A DNA stretch of 5,664 nucleotides, from positions 1-5,664 of the forward strand of contig CABRZO010000157.1 in NCBI GenBank assembly GCA_902475455.1. The letters run 5' to 3'. Shown in pieces: positions 1-4,885 of the stretch. The notes under the pieces were generated by a model, which saw nothing but the letters and a program-made list of their open reading frames with translations, searched no databases and was not told where the DNA came from. How positions within the stretch are numbered: position 1 is the stretch's first letter; the number at the start of each line of letters is the position of its first letter. The position numbers and the translations under genes are program-made. The stretch is from an uncultured Eubacteriales bacterium (lineage in GTDB: Bacteria; Bacillota; Clostridia; Oscillospirales; Oscillospiraceae).

Positions 1-1
1 T

Positions 2-343
2 CGGATCGGTCTGTTGGCCTACCCGGCCTATGTGTCGGTGTGGAATGTGGCTCTGTCCCTGGTGGTGTTCGGGGTGTTTCAGTATTTTATCTTTGGACGG
101 CTGGTGAAAAAGCACACCCGGCGCATCTGCGAATATGAAGAGGAGCGCCAGTTCTTCCTGAAGTTTTTTGATGCCAAGTCCTTTGCCATCATGGCCTTTA
201 TGATGACCGGGGGCATCCTGCTGCGAACCTCCGGCCTGGGGCCGGAGCGGTTTATCGCGGTGTTTTACTCCGGGCTGGGGGCCTCACTGTTGCTGGCGGG
301 GCTGCTGTTTGGCCGCAACTATCTCCGGGCGCTGCGGGATTGA
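2..343 (+). CDS. Unrecognised integral membrane protein, C-terminal part
   Basis: Only the last 113 residues are visible. The frame is open to the left edge, so the TTG at 14 is probably an internal leucine and not a start. I do not recognise the family. The visible part has about three hydrophobic segments: one near the left edge (around VALSLVVFGVFQYFIFG), one in the middle (FAIMAFMMTGGILL) and one near the C terminus (FIAVFYSGLGASLLLAGLLF). Between the first two lies a charged loop (KKHTRRICEYEEERQ). The protein ends in a short basic tail, NYLRALRD. It is probably a multi-pass inner-membrane protein. It lies in its own transcription unit relative to the downstream genes, because a strong terminator begins 7 nt after the stop codon. 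Function cannot be assigned from this fragment. Confidence 0.7.
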   Translation, partial: RIGLLAYPAYVSVWNVALSLVVFGVFQYFIFGRLVKKHTRRICEYEEERQFFLKFFDAKSFAIMAFMMTGGILLRTSGLGPERFIAVFYSGLGASLLLAGLLFGRNYLRALRD

Positions 344-350
344 GGGGAGA

Positions 351-399
351 CCGTGGCCTGGCTTTGATTTCACAAAATCAAAGCCAGGCCACGGTTTTT
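351..399 (+). terminator. Rho-independent terminator after the membrane protein gene
   Basis: A perfect 20-bp stem (351-370 pairing with 375-394) with a 4-nt loop (CACA) is followed directly by five T residues. It starts 7 nt after the stop codon and separates the upstream unit from the marR promoter. Confidence 0.93.
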
Positions 400-422
400 G
401 CTGCTGAGCAGGGAAAGTAAGC

Positions 423-451
423 TTGCTTTCAGTACGAATTCGTAGTATACT
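423..451 (+). promoter_or_regulatory. Sigma-A type promoter of the marR-GNAT operon
   Basis: The -35 TTGCTT (423-428) and the -10 TATACT (446-451) are separated by exactly 17 bp. The predicted transcription start is near 458, giving a leader of about 47 nt before the ATG at 505. Palindromic operator 1 fills most of the spacer and operator 2 follows the start point, so repressor binding should block RNA polymerase. Confidence 0.8.
433..444. promoter_or_regulatory. Palindromic operator 1, TACGAATTCGTA
   Basis: This is a perfect 12-bp palindrome located between the -35 and -10 hexamers, at about -25 to -14. An identical copy, including the preceding AG, lies 30 bp downstream. MarR-family dimers typically bind palindromes of this size in their own promoter. 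Assignment to the adjacent MarR protein is inference from position. Confidence 0.82.
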
Positions 452-462
452 GGAAAAGGTAG

Positions 463-474
463 TACGAATTCGTA
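463..474. promoter_or_regulatory. Palindromic operator 2, TACGAATTCGTA
   Basis: This is the second identical 12-bp perfect palindrome, at about +6 to +17 from the predicted start. The two centres are 30 bp apart, close to three helical turns, so two dimers would sit on roughly the same face of the DNA. Confidence 0.82.
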
Positions 475-504
475 TCAAAATAAAAAGGGAACAGGGGAAG
501 ATAC

Positions 505-936
505 ATGGAACAATATCGTCAGGCGATCAGACAGTTCATGATCTCGGTCAACCTGATCGACGGAATCTATGAGATTGCCGCCAAGCAAAGCGGCATAAAA
601 TATAATCTGCTGGCGCTGTTGTACGCCCTGGACGACGGAGCGCCCCACAGCCAGAAGGAGATTTGCCAGCATTGGTGCATCCCCAAAACCACCGTCAACA
701 CCATTGTGCAGGAGTGTGTCCGCCGGGGATATGTCACCCTGGACGCCGGCGGGGGTACCAAGGAGAAGTACATTTGCCTGACCGAGCAGGGCAGAGCCTA
801 CGCCAAGCCCATTTTGGAGCGGCTCTATGCCATGGAGGAGCGGGCCATGGAAAAGACCCTGGCCCAGTATCCCCAGGAGTTTGTGCCGGCGGTGGAGGAA
901 TTTGCCCGGAACTTAATGGATGAAATTGAACACTGA
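505..936 (+). CDS. MarR-family winged-helix transcriptional regulator
   Basis: A 143-residue protein, the usual MarR length. An N-terminal helical dimerisation region (about 1-45) is followed by a winged helix-turn-helix. The HTH spans about residues 48-77 (HSQKEICQHWCIPKTTVNTI and on to RRGYV), with the wing at 78-92 (LDAGGGTKEKYICLT) and C-terminal dimerisation helices at 93-143. The ATG at 505 is supported by AGGGGA at 493-498, 6 nt upstream. Two identical palindromes overlap its promoter, so it very likely represses its own operon and releases DNA on binding a ligand or on oxidation. Four cysteines (54, 58, 71, 91) lie in or beside the DNA-binding domain; whether they sense redox is not shown. 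The acetyltransferase gene follows after 19 nt and is presumably the regulated effector. Inducer unknown. Confidence 0.92.
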   Translation: MEQYRQAIRQFMISVNLIDGIYEIAAKQSGIKYNLLALLYALDDGAPHSQKEICQHWCIPKTTVNTIVQECVRRGYVTLDAGGGTKEKYICLTEQGRAYAKPILERLYAMEERAMEKTLAQYPQEFVPAVEEFARNLMDEIEH

Positions 937-955
937 GTAAGCAAGGAGCGAAAGC

Positions 956-2170
956 ATGGACAGCGACAACCAATTTCCCTATTTAATTCGAGATTTGACC
1001 ACAGACGATCTGGACCAATACAACGATCTGCTGCGTTACGCCTTCCAGGTGACGGAGCAGGAGATCATCAACGCCGGCTGGCGGGATGATGAGATCAAGC
1101 AGTCCAAATTCCCGGTGCTGGAGCGGGCGGATATTCTGGGCTGCTACGACAAGGACACCCTGGTGTCCCAATTCGCGGTCTATCCCCTTCACATGAATGT
1201 ATATAACGCCGACTATCCCATCGGTTTTATTACCAGCGTGTCCACCTATCCCGAGTACACCGGCAAGGGCATCATGGCCCGGCTGATGAAGAAAAGCCTG
1301 TACCGGATGCGGGAAAAGCGCCAGTCCCTGGCGCTGCTCTACCCCTACTCCATCCCCCTGTACCGGAAATTCGGCTGGGAGATCATCTCCAACAAAATCT
1401 CCTATGTGGTGAAGGACCGGCAAATCCCCACCAAGATGAAGGCCCCGGGATTTGTGCACCGGGTGGACTGGGAGAACAAGGATTTTATGGAGCTGCACAC
1501 CAAATTTGCCCGCCAGACCCACGGATGCCTCTACCGGGACGAGCTGGCCTGGGAAGAGTACTGGCGCTGGGACGAGGACGACACCAATGTGGCCATCTAT
1601 TACAGCCAGGATGAGCAGCCCATGGGCTATATGGTCTATCTGATCCGGGACGACGTGATGTACATCAAAGAGATGATCTACCTGAACCATGAGGCCCAAA
1701 AGGGCCTTTGGGACTACATCCACGCCCACGATTCCATGATCGACGAGGTGAGAGGGAACACCTATTTCAACGAGCCCATCGCCTTTGACATGGACGACAG
1801 CGACATCAAGGAGACCATCCGGCCCTACATCATGGGCCGTATCGTGGACCTGGCGGAATTCATTGGCCGATATCCCTGCGACCCCACGGAACAGAATGTC
1901 TGCATCAGCTTCGAGATTTCCGACCCGGTGCTGGACTGGAACAACGGTACCTTCCACATTCTGTTCCATCAGGGGCGTTGCTCCCTGACCTCCGCCCCGG
2001 CAGACTACCATGTCAAAATGTCCATCGGCACCTTGACCACCCTGCTGCTGGGCTACAAGACGGCGGCCAGACTCTACCGCACCGAGCGCATCCAGGGGGA
2101 TCTGGAGTCGGTGCAGAAGCTGGATGACGTGCTGCTGCGGGAAGTGCCCTACATCTCCGACTACATTTAA
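956..2170 (+). CDS. Eis-like GNAT N-acetyltransferase
   Basis: A 404-residue protein, close to the length of mycobacterial Eis (about 400). The order fits the Eis family: an N-terminal GNAT domain (about 10-150), a second GNAT-like domain (about 165-300) and a C-terminal sterol-carrier-like domain (about 310-404). The acetyl-CoA pyrophosphate loop is visible as VSTYPEYTGKGI at 95-106. The motif PLYRKFGWE at 134-142 places Tyr136 where Eis has its general-acid tyrosine. In Eis the free C-terminal carboxylate acts as base; here the chain ends in Ile. AAGGAG at 943-948 lies 7 nt before the ATG. Eis proteins acetylate amines, including aminoglycosides and lysines, in the cytoplasm, but the substrate of this one cannot be read from sequence. 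It is co-transcribed with and likely repressed by the upstream MarR, suggesting an inducible detoxification or modification role. Confidence 0.87.
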   Translation: MDSDNQFPYLIRDLTTDDLDQYNDLLRYAFQVTEQEIINAGWRDDEIKQSKFPVLERADILGCYDKDTLVSQFAVYPLHMNVYNADYPIGFITSVSTYPEYTGKGIMARLMKKSLYRMREKRQSLALLYPYSIPLYRKFGWEIISNKISYVVKDRQIPTKMKAPGFVHRVDWENKDFMELHTKFARQTHGCLYRDELAWEEYWRWDEDDTNVAIYYSQDEQPMGYMVYLIRDDVMYIKEMIYLNHEAQKGLWDYIHAHDSMIDEVRGNTYFNEPIAFDMDDSDIKETIRPYIMGRIVDLAEFIGRYPCDPTEQNVCISFEISDPVLDWNNGTFHILFHQGRCSLTSAPADYHVKMSIGTLTTLLLGYKTAARLYRTERIQGDLESVQKLDDVLLREVPYISDYI

Positions 2171-2200
2171 TCCCCCGGAGTGTTCCGGCGGTTGCGCATC

Positions 2201-2232
2201 AAGGCGGCAGCAATTTGCTGTCGCCTTTTTTT
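2201..2232 (+). terminator. Rho-independent terminator of the marR-GNAT operon
   Basis: A 12-bp stem (2201-2212 with 2216-2227, containing one G-T wobble) and a 3-nt loop run into a stretch of seven T residues at 2226-2232. It begins 30 nt after the acetyltransferase stop codon. Confidence 0.9.
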
Positions 2233-2241
2233 GATATACTA

Positions 2242-2270
2242 TTGACAAGAGATATACTGTGTAGTACGAT
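2242..2270 (+). promoter_or_regulatory. Promoter of the padR-DUF1700 operon
   Basis: A consensus -35 TTGACA (2242-2247), a 17-bp spacer and a -10 TACGAT (2265-2270, 4 of 6 matches) predict a start near 2277, giving a leader of only about 16 nt. A second possible promoter overlaps it: TTGATA (2231-2236), 16 bp, TATACT (2253-2258). The sequence alone does not decide between them, and both could be used. Confidence 0.65.
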
Positions 2271-2294
2271 GTACCTAAAGGAGGCACAGTATAT
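2252..2294. promoter_or_regulatory. Candidate PadR operator: 10-bp inverted repeat across the start region
   Basis: ATATACTGTG (2252-2261) is repeated in perfect inverted form as CACAGTATAT (2285-2294), with 23 bp between. Inside lies a smaller dyad, GTAC-GAT-GTAC (2264-2274). A further direct copy of GATATACT sits at 2233-2240, 18 bp upstream of the one at 2251-2258. The repeats cover the -10 region, the ribosome site and the start codon. Autorepression by the encoded PadR is the natural reading, but the exact binding unit is inferred. Confidence 0.5.
2277..2284 (+). promoter_or_regulatory. Ribosome binding site that fixes the padR start
   Basis: AAAGGAGG lies 8 nt upstream of the ATG at 2293. 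The same frame is open back to 2215, but those upstream codons overlap the terminator and promoter and have no ribosome site. Confidence 0.85.
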
Positions 2295-2628
2295 GAACAT
2301 TGACGACTGGAGATCTCAGATCAAGCGAGGGACCCTGGAGTTCTGCATTCTGCTGATGATCCGGCGGCGGCCCTCCTATGGTTATGAGATTATCACCACC
2401 CTGGAGCAATACCCCATTATGGCGGCCAAGGAGAACACCATCTACCCGCTGCTGAGAAGGCTGCTGAAGGAAGGGTATATCTCCTCTTCCTGGCAGGAGA
2501 GTGTCGAGGGTTTGCCCCCGAGAAAGTATTACGCCATGACGGACAAAGGGCTGGAGTATCTGGCGGCCATGACCCAGGAGTGGGCGCATCTGTTGGACGC
2601 CATTGAAGAGATGAAGGGAGAATCGTAA
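2293..2628 (+). CDS. PadR-family transcriptional regulator
   Basis: A 111-residue protein, the size of short (subfamily 2 type) PadR proteins, which have a winged helix and one C-terminal helix. Visible family marks are the opening helix KRGTLEFCILLMI (11-23), the SYGYEI turn (28-33), the recognition-helix stretch ENTIYPLLRRLLKEGYI (47-63) and the wing with LPPRKYYAMT (74-83). The C-terminal helix (84-111) forms the dimer. The start at 2293 is chosen because it follows a strong ribosome site. The DUF1700 gene begins 1 nt after its stop codon, so the two are translated together. PadR proteins of this kind commonly repress their own operon with a membrane partner gene; the dyad over the promoter supports this. 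The inducing signal is unknown, though envelope stress is a usual theme for such pairs. Confidence 0.92.
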   Translation: MNIDDWRSQIKRGTLEFCILLMIRRRPSYGYEIITTLEQYPIMAAKENTIYPLLRRLLKEGYISSSWQESVEGLPPRKYYAMTDKGLEYLAAMTQEWAHLLDAIEEMKGES

Positions 2629-2629
2629 T

Positions 2630-3187
2630 ATGGATGCGATGTTGAACGAATATCTGGAACAGGTTGAGCGGTATCTAAAGCCCATGGCGGTGTCGGAGCG
2701 GGTGGATATCGTCAGGGAGATCAAGAGCGAAATGCTGGAATTGCAGGGAGAGGGGAAAACACCCCAGGAGATCCTGGCGCGGCTGGGAGACGCCAGAGAG
2801 CTGGCCCGGGCCTATCTGGGGGAGAGCATTGCCAAGGGTCGGGGCTTCAGCTGGCGCAGACTCAGCGCCGTCATCGCCTTTTACAGCATGGCGGGAGCCG
2901 TGGGGGTGTGTGTGCTGCCGGTGACCAGCATTTGCGCCGTGGCCTTCTTGCTCAGCGGCGCGGTGTGCCCTCTGGCCGGGGTGGTGAAGTTTGTGGGGGC
3001 ACTGATGGGCTTTGAGATGCCCTATATCGGCATTGCCCTTGGCAGCTATTCCGCCGGCCCCGGGCTGGTGCTGGTGCTGTCGGTGGTGATCGGGGCGGTG
3101 ATGATGGCCGCCGGCTGGCTGCTTTGGAAGCTGACGGTGTGGATGATCCGCACTGTGGCCTTAGGCCACAGGAAACTGGCCCGGTGA
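2630..3187 (+). CDS. DUF1700 family membrane protein
   Basis: A 185-residue protein. The N-terminal cytoplasmic helical domain (about 1-65) is typical of the DUF1700/HAAS type, with LNEYLEQVERYL near the start and RLGDARELARAYL at 51-63. The rest holds about three to four hydrophobic segments (near 79-98, 100-125, 131-140 and 145-172), followed by a basic tail, GHRKLAR. AAGGGAG at 2614-2620 inside the padR end serves as ribosome site, 9 nt before the ATG. DUF1700 proteins are habitually encoded directly after a PadR gene. They are thought to act in the membrane in signalling with the regulator, but no biochemical activity is established for this one. Many such loci carry a third gene (DUF4097 adhesin-like); here a terminator follows at once, so that partner is absent. 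Confidence 0.88.
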   Translation: MDAMLNEYLEQVERYLKPMAVSERVDIVREIKSEMLELQGEGKTPQEILARLGDARELARAYLGESIAKGRGFSWRRLSAVIAFYSMAGAVGVCVLPVTSICAVAFLLSGAVCPLAGVVKFVGALMGFEMPYIGIALGSYSAGPGLVLVLSVVIGAVMMAAGWLLWKLTVWMIRTVALGHRKLAR

Positions 3188-3204
3188 GGGGTGCCATCAT
3201 AAAG

Positions 3205-3248
3205 AGATACGCCGCTGGCTGTTTGAACAGCCAGCGGCGTATCTGTTT
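3205..3248 (+). terminator. Rho-independent terminator of the padR-DUF1700 operon
   Basis: A perfect 19-bp inverted repeat (3205-3223 with 3226-3244) with a minimal 2-nt centre is followed by G and TTTT, then GTTGG. The stem is very strong and the T tract is modest. It starts 17 nt after the stop codon. Confidence 0.85.
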
Positions 3249-3281
3249 TGTTGGTTGAACCGGAAAGCTGTGGGATGAATG

Positions 3282-3294
3282 GTGATCTCATCAC
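3282..3294. promoter_or_regulatory. Candidate Crp/Fnr-type activator box upstream of the first thioredoxin
   Basis: GTGAT-CTC-ATCAC is a perfect 5+5 dyad with a 3-nt centre. Its centre (3288) is 29 bp before the first base of the -10 box, so about -41 from the predicted start, the class II activator position. The same box in the same place precedes the second thioredoxin gene (4814-4826), and a Crp/Fnr regulator is encoded between them. Confidence 0.75.
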
Positions 3295-3316
3295 GGAAGT
3301 TGGGGAGGAAACGGGA

Positions 3317-3329
3317 TATAATCACACCA
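3317..3329 (+). promoter_or_regulatory. Promoter -10 box and start of the trx-rhodanese operon
   Basis: TATAAT (3317-3322) is a consensus -10 preceded by CGGGA, predicting a start near 3329 and a leader of about 27 nt. The -35 position (3294-3299, CGGAAG) shows no match to TTGACA. A good -10 without a -35 is typical of promoters that depend on an activator bound at -41. Confidence 0.78.
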
Positions 3330-3355
3330 TCAAAGAAAACAAGGAGGACTGACCT

Positions 3356-3661
3356 ATGTCTGCTGTGAATATCAATTTGGACAATTTCCGCAATGAGGTG
3401 CTGGAAGAGAGCAAGCCGGTACTGCTGGATTTCTGGGCCCCCTGGTGCGGTCCCTGCCGCATGGTGTCCCCGGTGTTGGAGGAGATCGCCCGGGAGCGGC
3501 CCGACCTGAAGGTGGGCAAAGTAAATGTGGATGAGCAGCCGGAGCTGGCCAGCCAGTTCGGCGTCATGAGCATCCCCATGCTGGTGGTGATGCGGGATGG
3601 AAAAATCGTCAATCAGGCGGTGGGGGCCCGGCCCAAGGGGGCAATCCTGCGCCTGTTGTAA
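3356..3661 (+). CDS. trxA: Thioredoxin (CGPC active site)
   Basis: A 101-residue cytoplasmic thioredoxin. The redox site WAPWCGPC ends at Cys34, with Cys31 and Cys34 as the active pair. The buried Asp of the fold is seen in LLDFWAPW (Asp25), and the cis-proline opposite the active site is Pro74 in MSIPM. It reduces disulfides in target proteins using electrons from thioredoxin reductase. AAGGAGG (3341-3347) lies 8 nt before the ATG. It shares an operon with a rhodanese whose ribosome site overlaps its stop codon, which suggests it may serve as the reductant for persulfide release by that enzyme (inference). Expression is predicted to require the Crp/Fnr box at -41. It lies in a separate unit from trxB, which pairs with the other thioredoxin. 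Confidence 0.95.
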   Translation: MSAVNINLDNFRNEVLEESKPVLLDFWAPWCGPCRMVSPVLEEIARERPDLKVGKVNVDEQPELASQFGVMSIPMLVVMRDGKIVNQAVGARPKGAILRLL

Positions 3662-3665
3662 GGAG
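3660..3665 (+). promoter_or_regulatory. Ribosome site overlapping the thioredoxin stop, fixing the rhodanese start
   Basis: AAGGAG starts inside the TAA stop codon and lies 8 nt before the ATG at 3674. A GTG at 3665 in the same frame overlaps this site and cannot be the start. Confidence 0.8.
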
Positions 3666-3673
3666 TGAACGGT

Positions 3674-3994
3674 ATGGGATTTCTGGATTTTTTCCGGCAG
3701 CCTGATATCAACCAGGGCGTGAAGGATTGCCAGGCCACACCCGGCGGGGTGCTGCTGGATGTGCGTACCCCCCAGGAATATCGGCAGGGCCGGATCCCCG
3801 GCAGCCGGAATCTGCCGCTACAGGATCTGGGCAGGGTAGAGGCGGTGGCGGCCTCGGAGCAGACCCCGTTGTTCGTGTATTGCCATTCCGGGGCCAGAAG
3901 CGGCCAGGCGGTGCGGATGCTGCAACGTATGGGCTATACCAATGTCCGAAACATTGGGGGCATCGTCGCCTACGCCGGCCAGCTGGAGCGGTGA
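3674..3994 (+). CDS. Single-domain rhodanese-like sulfurtransferase
   Basis: A 106-residue single rhodanese domain, the usual size for free-standing cytoplasmic members (GlpE/PspE-like) without a signal peptide. LLDVRTPQEYRQGRIPGS at 27-44 is the family's first signature, with the Asp-Val-Arg and the G-R/H-I-P-G motif. The active-site loop is CHSGARS with catalytic Cys70, which would carry a persulfide. A C-terminal GYTNVRNIGGIVAY segment (87-100) is also typical. Such enzymes pass sulfane sulfur from thiosulfate or persulfides to thiols such as thioredoxin. Co-translation with thioredoxin directly upstream fits that partnership. The true substrate is not readable from sequence. The operon ends at the terminator 25 nt downstream. 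Confidence 0.92.
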   Translation: MGFLDFFRQPDINQGVKDCQATPGGVLLDVRTPQEYRQGRIPGSRNLPLQDLGRVEAVAASEQTPLFVYCHSGARSGQAVRMLQRMGYTNVRNIGGIVAYAGQLER

Positions 3995-4018
3995 TAAACG
4001 CACCGTCCCATTGCATAA

Positions 4019-4058
4019 AATACCGCTCTTTCCCCTGGGGAAAGAGCGGTATTGTTTT
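4019..4058. terminator. Bidirectional terminator between rhodanese and crp genes
   Basis: Arms 4019-4035 and 4037-4053 are perfect inverse copies (17 nt, effectively a 16-bp stem with a CTG loop). On the plus strand the stem ends in TT-G-TTTT. On the minus strand it is followed by a T run, the complement of AAAA at 4017-4020. It lies between two converging genes and should end transcription of both. Confidence 0.88.
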
Positions 4059-4079
4059 GATTGCCAGATTATCGGTCTG

Positions 4080-4745
4080 TCAACTGTCAGAGCGCTGAAG
4101 GTCCCTCAATTTGGCCTCATCCAAGATCGTCACCACACCCCGGGACAGTTTCACCATGCCCTCGTTCTGGAAATAGCGGAGCATCCGGGTGATCACCTCC
4201 CGGTGGGAGCCCAGGTGGTTGGCGATGGTCTCGTGGGTGAGCTTCAGCTGGTTTGTGCCCTCAATGGAGGCCTCCTCCAGCAGAAACTCCGCCAGGCGTT
4301 TGTCCAGGCTCTTCCACATGATCTGTTCCATCAGCCACATCACATCGGAGAACCGGGAGGCCATCAGCTCGTTGGTGTAGTTGGCCACCGGGGCGGATTG
4401 AGCCATAATATCCTGGTAGAGGTCCGGGGGAATAATCCAGAGCTGGGTGTCCTTTTCCGCCTGGATGACCACCTCAAACTGGATGGAACGCATGATGCAG
4501 GAGGCGGAGAACAGGCAGAGATCCCGGTCAAACAGCCGGTAAAGGGTGATCTCCCGGCCCTCATCCGAGAGAATATAGGCCCGCAGCTGCCCGGACTGTA
4601 CCAGCAGCAGCCCGGTGCAGTCGGCGCTGCCGTTGTGGAGCACCGTCCCCTTTTTCACCTGACGGGTCATAAGGCTCCCCAGGATCCGGTTTTGCTGCTC
4701 CGGGGTTAACTGGTCCCAGATGGGGAAATAGTCCTGAAATGTCAT
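4080..4745 (-). CDS. Crp/Fnr-family transcriptional regulator
   Basis: A 221-residue protein, normal for the family. A cyclic-nucleotide-like beta-barrel (about 15-110) leads into a long dimer helix (about 120-158) and a Crp-type helix-turn-helix (169-209: LTHETIANHLGSHREVITRM and the wing LSRGVVTILD). In the recognition helix Arg182, Glu183 and Arg187 have the same spacing as the CRP residues that read GTGA. The effector pocket differs from CRP: the stretch DLCLFSASC at 75-83 replaces the phosphate cassette and the cAMP-contacting arginine is not evident, so cAMP is unlikely. Cysteines 43, 77 and 83 are present, but there is no N-terminal Fe-S cysteine cluster like that of FNR. The start at 4745 follows GGAGGG. 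Both neighbouring thioredoxin operons carry a matching dyad at -41, so it likely activates them. Signal unknown; redox is inferred from the targets. Confidence 0.93.
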   Translation of the reverse strand: MTFQDYFPIWDQLTPEQQNRILGSLMTRQVKKGTVLHNGSADCTGLLLVQSGQLRAYILSDEGREITLYRLFDRDLCLFSASCIMRSIQFEVVIQAEKDTQLWIIPPDLYQDIMAQSAPVANYTNELMASRFSDVMWLMEQIMWKSLDKRLAEFLLEEASIEGTNQLKLTHETIANHLGSHREVITRMLRYFQNEGMVKLSRGVVTILDEAKLRDLQRSDS

Positions 4746-4752
4746 ATTGCTT

Positions 4753-4758
4753 CCCTCC
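4753..4758 (-). promoter_or_regulatory. Ribosome binding site that fixes the crp start
   Basis: On the minus strand GGAGGG lies 7 nt before the ATG at 4745-4743. The upstream in-frame ATG (4760-4758) overlaps this site and lies about 4 nt from the predicted transcript start, so it is rejected as start. Confidence 0.88.
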
Positions 4759-4770
4759 ATTGATACAAAA

Positions 4771-4799
4771 AGTATAGCCTTCTATGGGGTGGGTGTCAA
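4771..4799 (-). promoter_or_regulatory. Consensus promoter of the crp gene
   Basis: On the minus strand TTGACA (4799-4794), a 17-bp spacer and TATACT (4776-4771) form a near-perfect sigma-A promoter. The predicted start is near 4764, with a 19-nt leader. Unlike the thioredoxin promoters it has a full -35, so it should fire without an activator. The dyad at 4813-4827 is centred at about -56 from this start, leaving room for autoregulation. Confidence 0.88.
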
Positions 4800-4812
4800 T
4801 TGGCCGAGGTTT

Positions 4813-4827
4813 TGTGATTTCATCACA
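4813..4827. promoter_or_regulatory. Candidate Crp/Fnr-type activator box upstream of the second thioredoxin
   Basis: TGTGAT-TTC-ATCACA is a perfect 15-bp dyad (6+6 around 3 nt). Its centre (4820) is 29 bp before the -10 box, about -41 from the predicted start, exactly as for the box at 3282-3294. It lies in the gap between the regulator gene and the thioredoxin gene it probably controls. Confidence 0.8.
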
Positions 4828-4848
4828 GAAGGAAAGGGCGCATCGGGA

Positions 4849-4861
4849 TATACTAAAGTCA
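4849..4861 (+). promoter_or_regulatory. Promoter -10 box and start of the trx-trxB operon
   Basis: TATACT (4849-4854), preceded by CGGGA as in the first thioredoxin promoter, predicts a start near 4861 and a leader of about 25 nt. The -35 position (4826-4831, CAGAAG) does not match the consensus, again pointing to activator dependence. Confidence 0.77.
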
Positions 4862-4885
4862 AACAAAGGAAAGGAGCTGACCAAC

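Noticed and set aside
361..387. TTTGATTT...AAATCAAA, resembling an FNR box
   Set aside because: It is part of the longer perfect terminator stem with a T tract and has no promoter beside it.
433..474. Two GAATTC (EcoRI) sites as a sign of cloning artefact
   Set aside because: They are the centres of two identical longer palindromes placed precisely around a promoter, which a cloning scar would not explain.
2263..2269. AGTACGA in the padR promoter, matching half of the MarR operator
   Set aside because: Only 7 bases match and the second half of the palindrome is missing; chance is a sufficient explanation.
983..2287. 434-codon open frame on the minus strand, antisense to the acetyltransferase
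   Set aside because: It mirrors a GC-rich real gene. It has no family motifs, its translation is rich in G, H, V and P without domain structure, and it crosses the terminator and padR promoter.
2215..2292. Possible longer N terminus of PadR
   Set aside because: The extra 26 codons lie in the terminator and promoter and have no ribosome site; AAAGGAGG fits only the ATG at 2293.
2252..2294. RNA hairpin hiding the padR ribosome site
   Set aside because: Either predicted start point (about 2265 or 2277) lies downstream of the left arm, so the arm would not be in the transcript; a DNA operator is more likely.
3942..4709. 255-codon open frame on the plus strand, antisense to the Crp/Fnr gene
   Set aside because: It crosses the bidirectional terminator and has low-complexity composition; the minus-strand frame has clear Crp/Fnr domains, a promoter and a ribosome site.
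4784..4885. Possible longer N terminus of the second thioredoxin
   Set aside because: The 34 extra codons cover the activator box and -10; the family start and ribosome site fit 4886.
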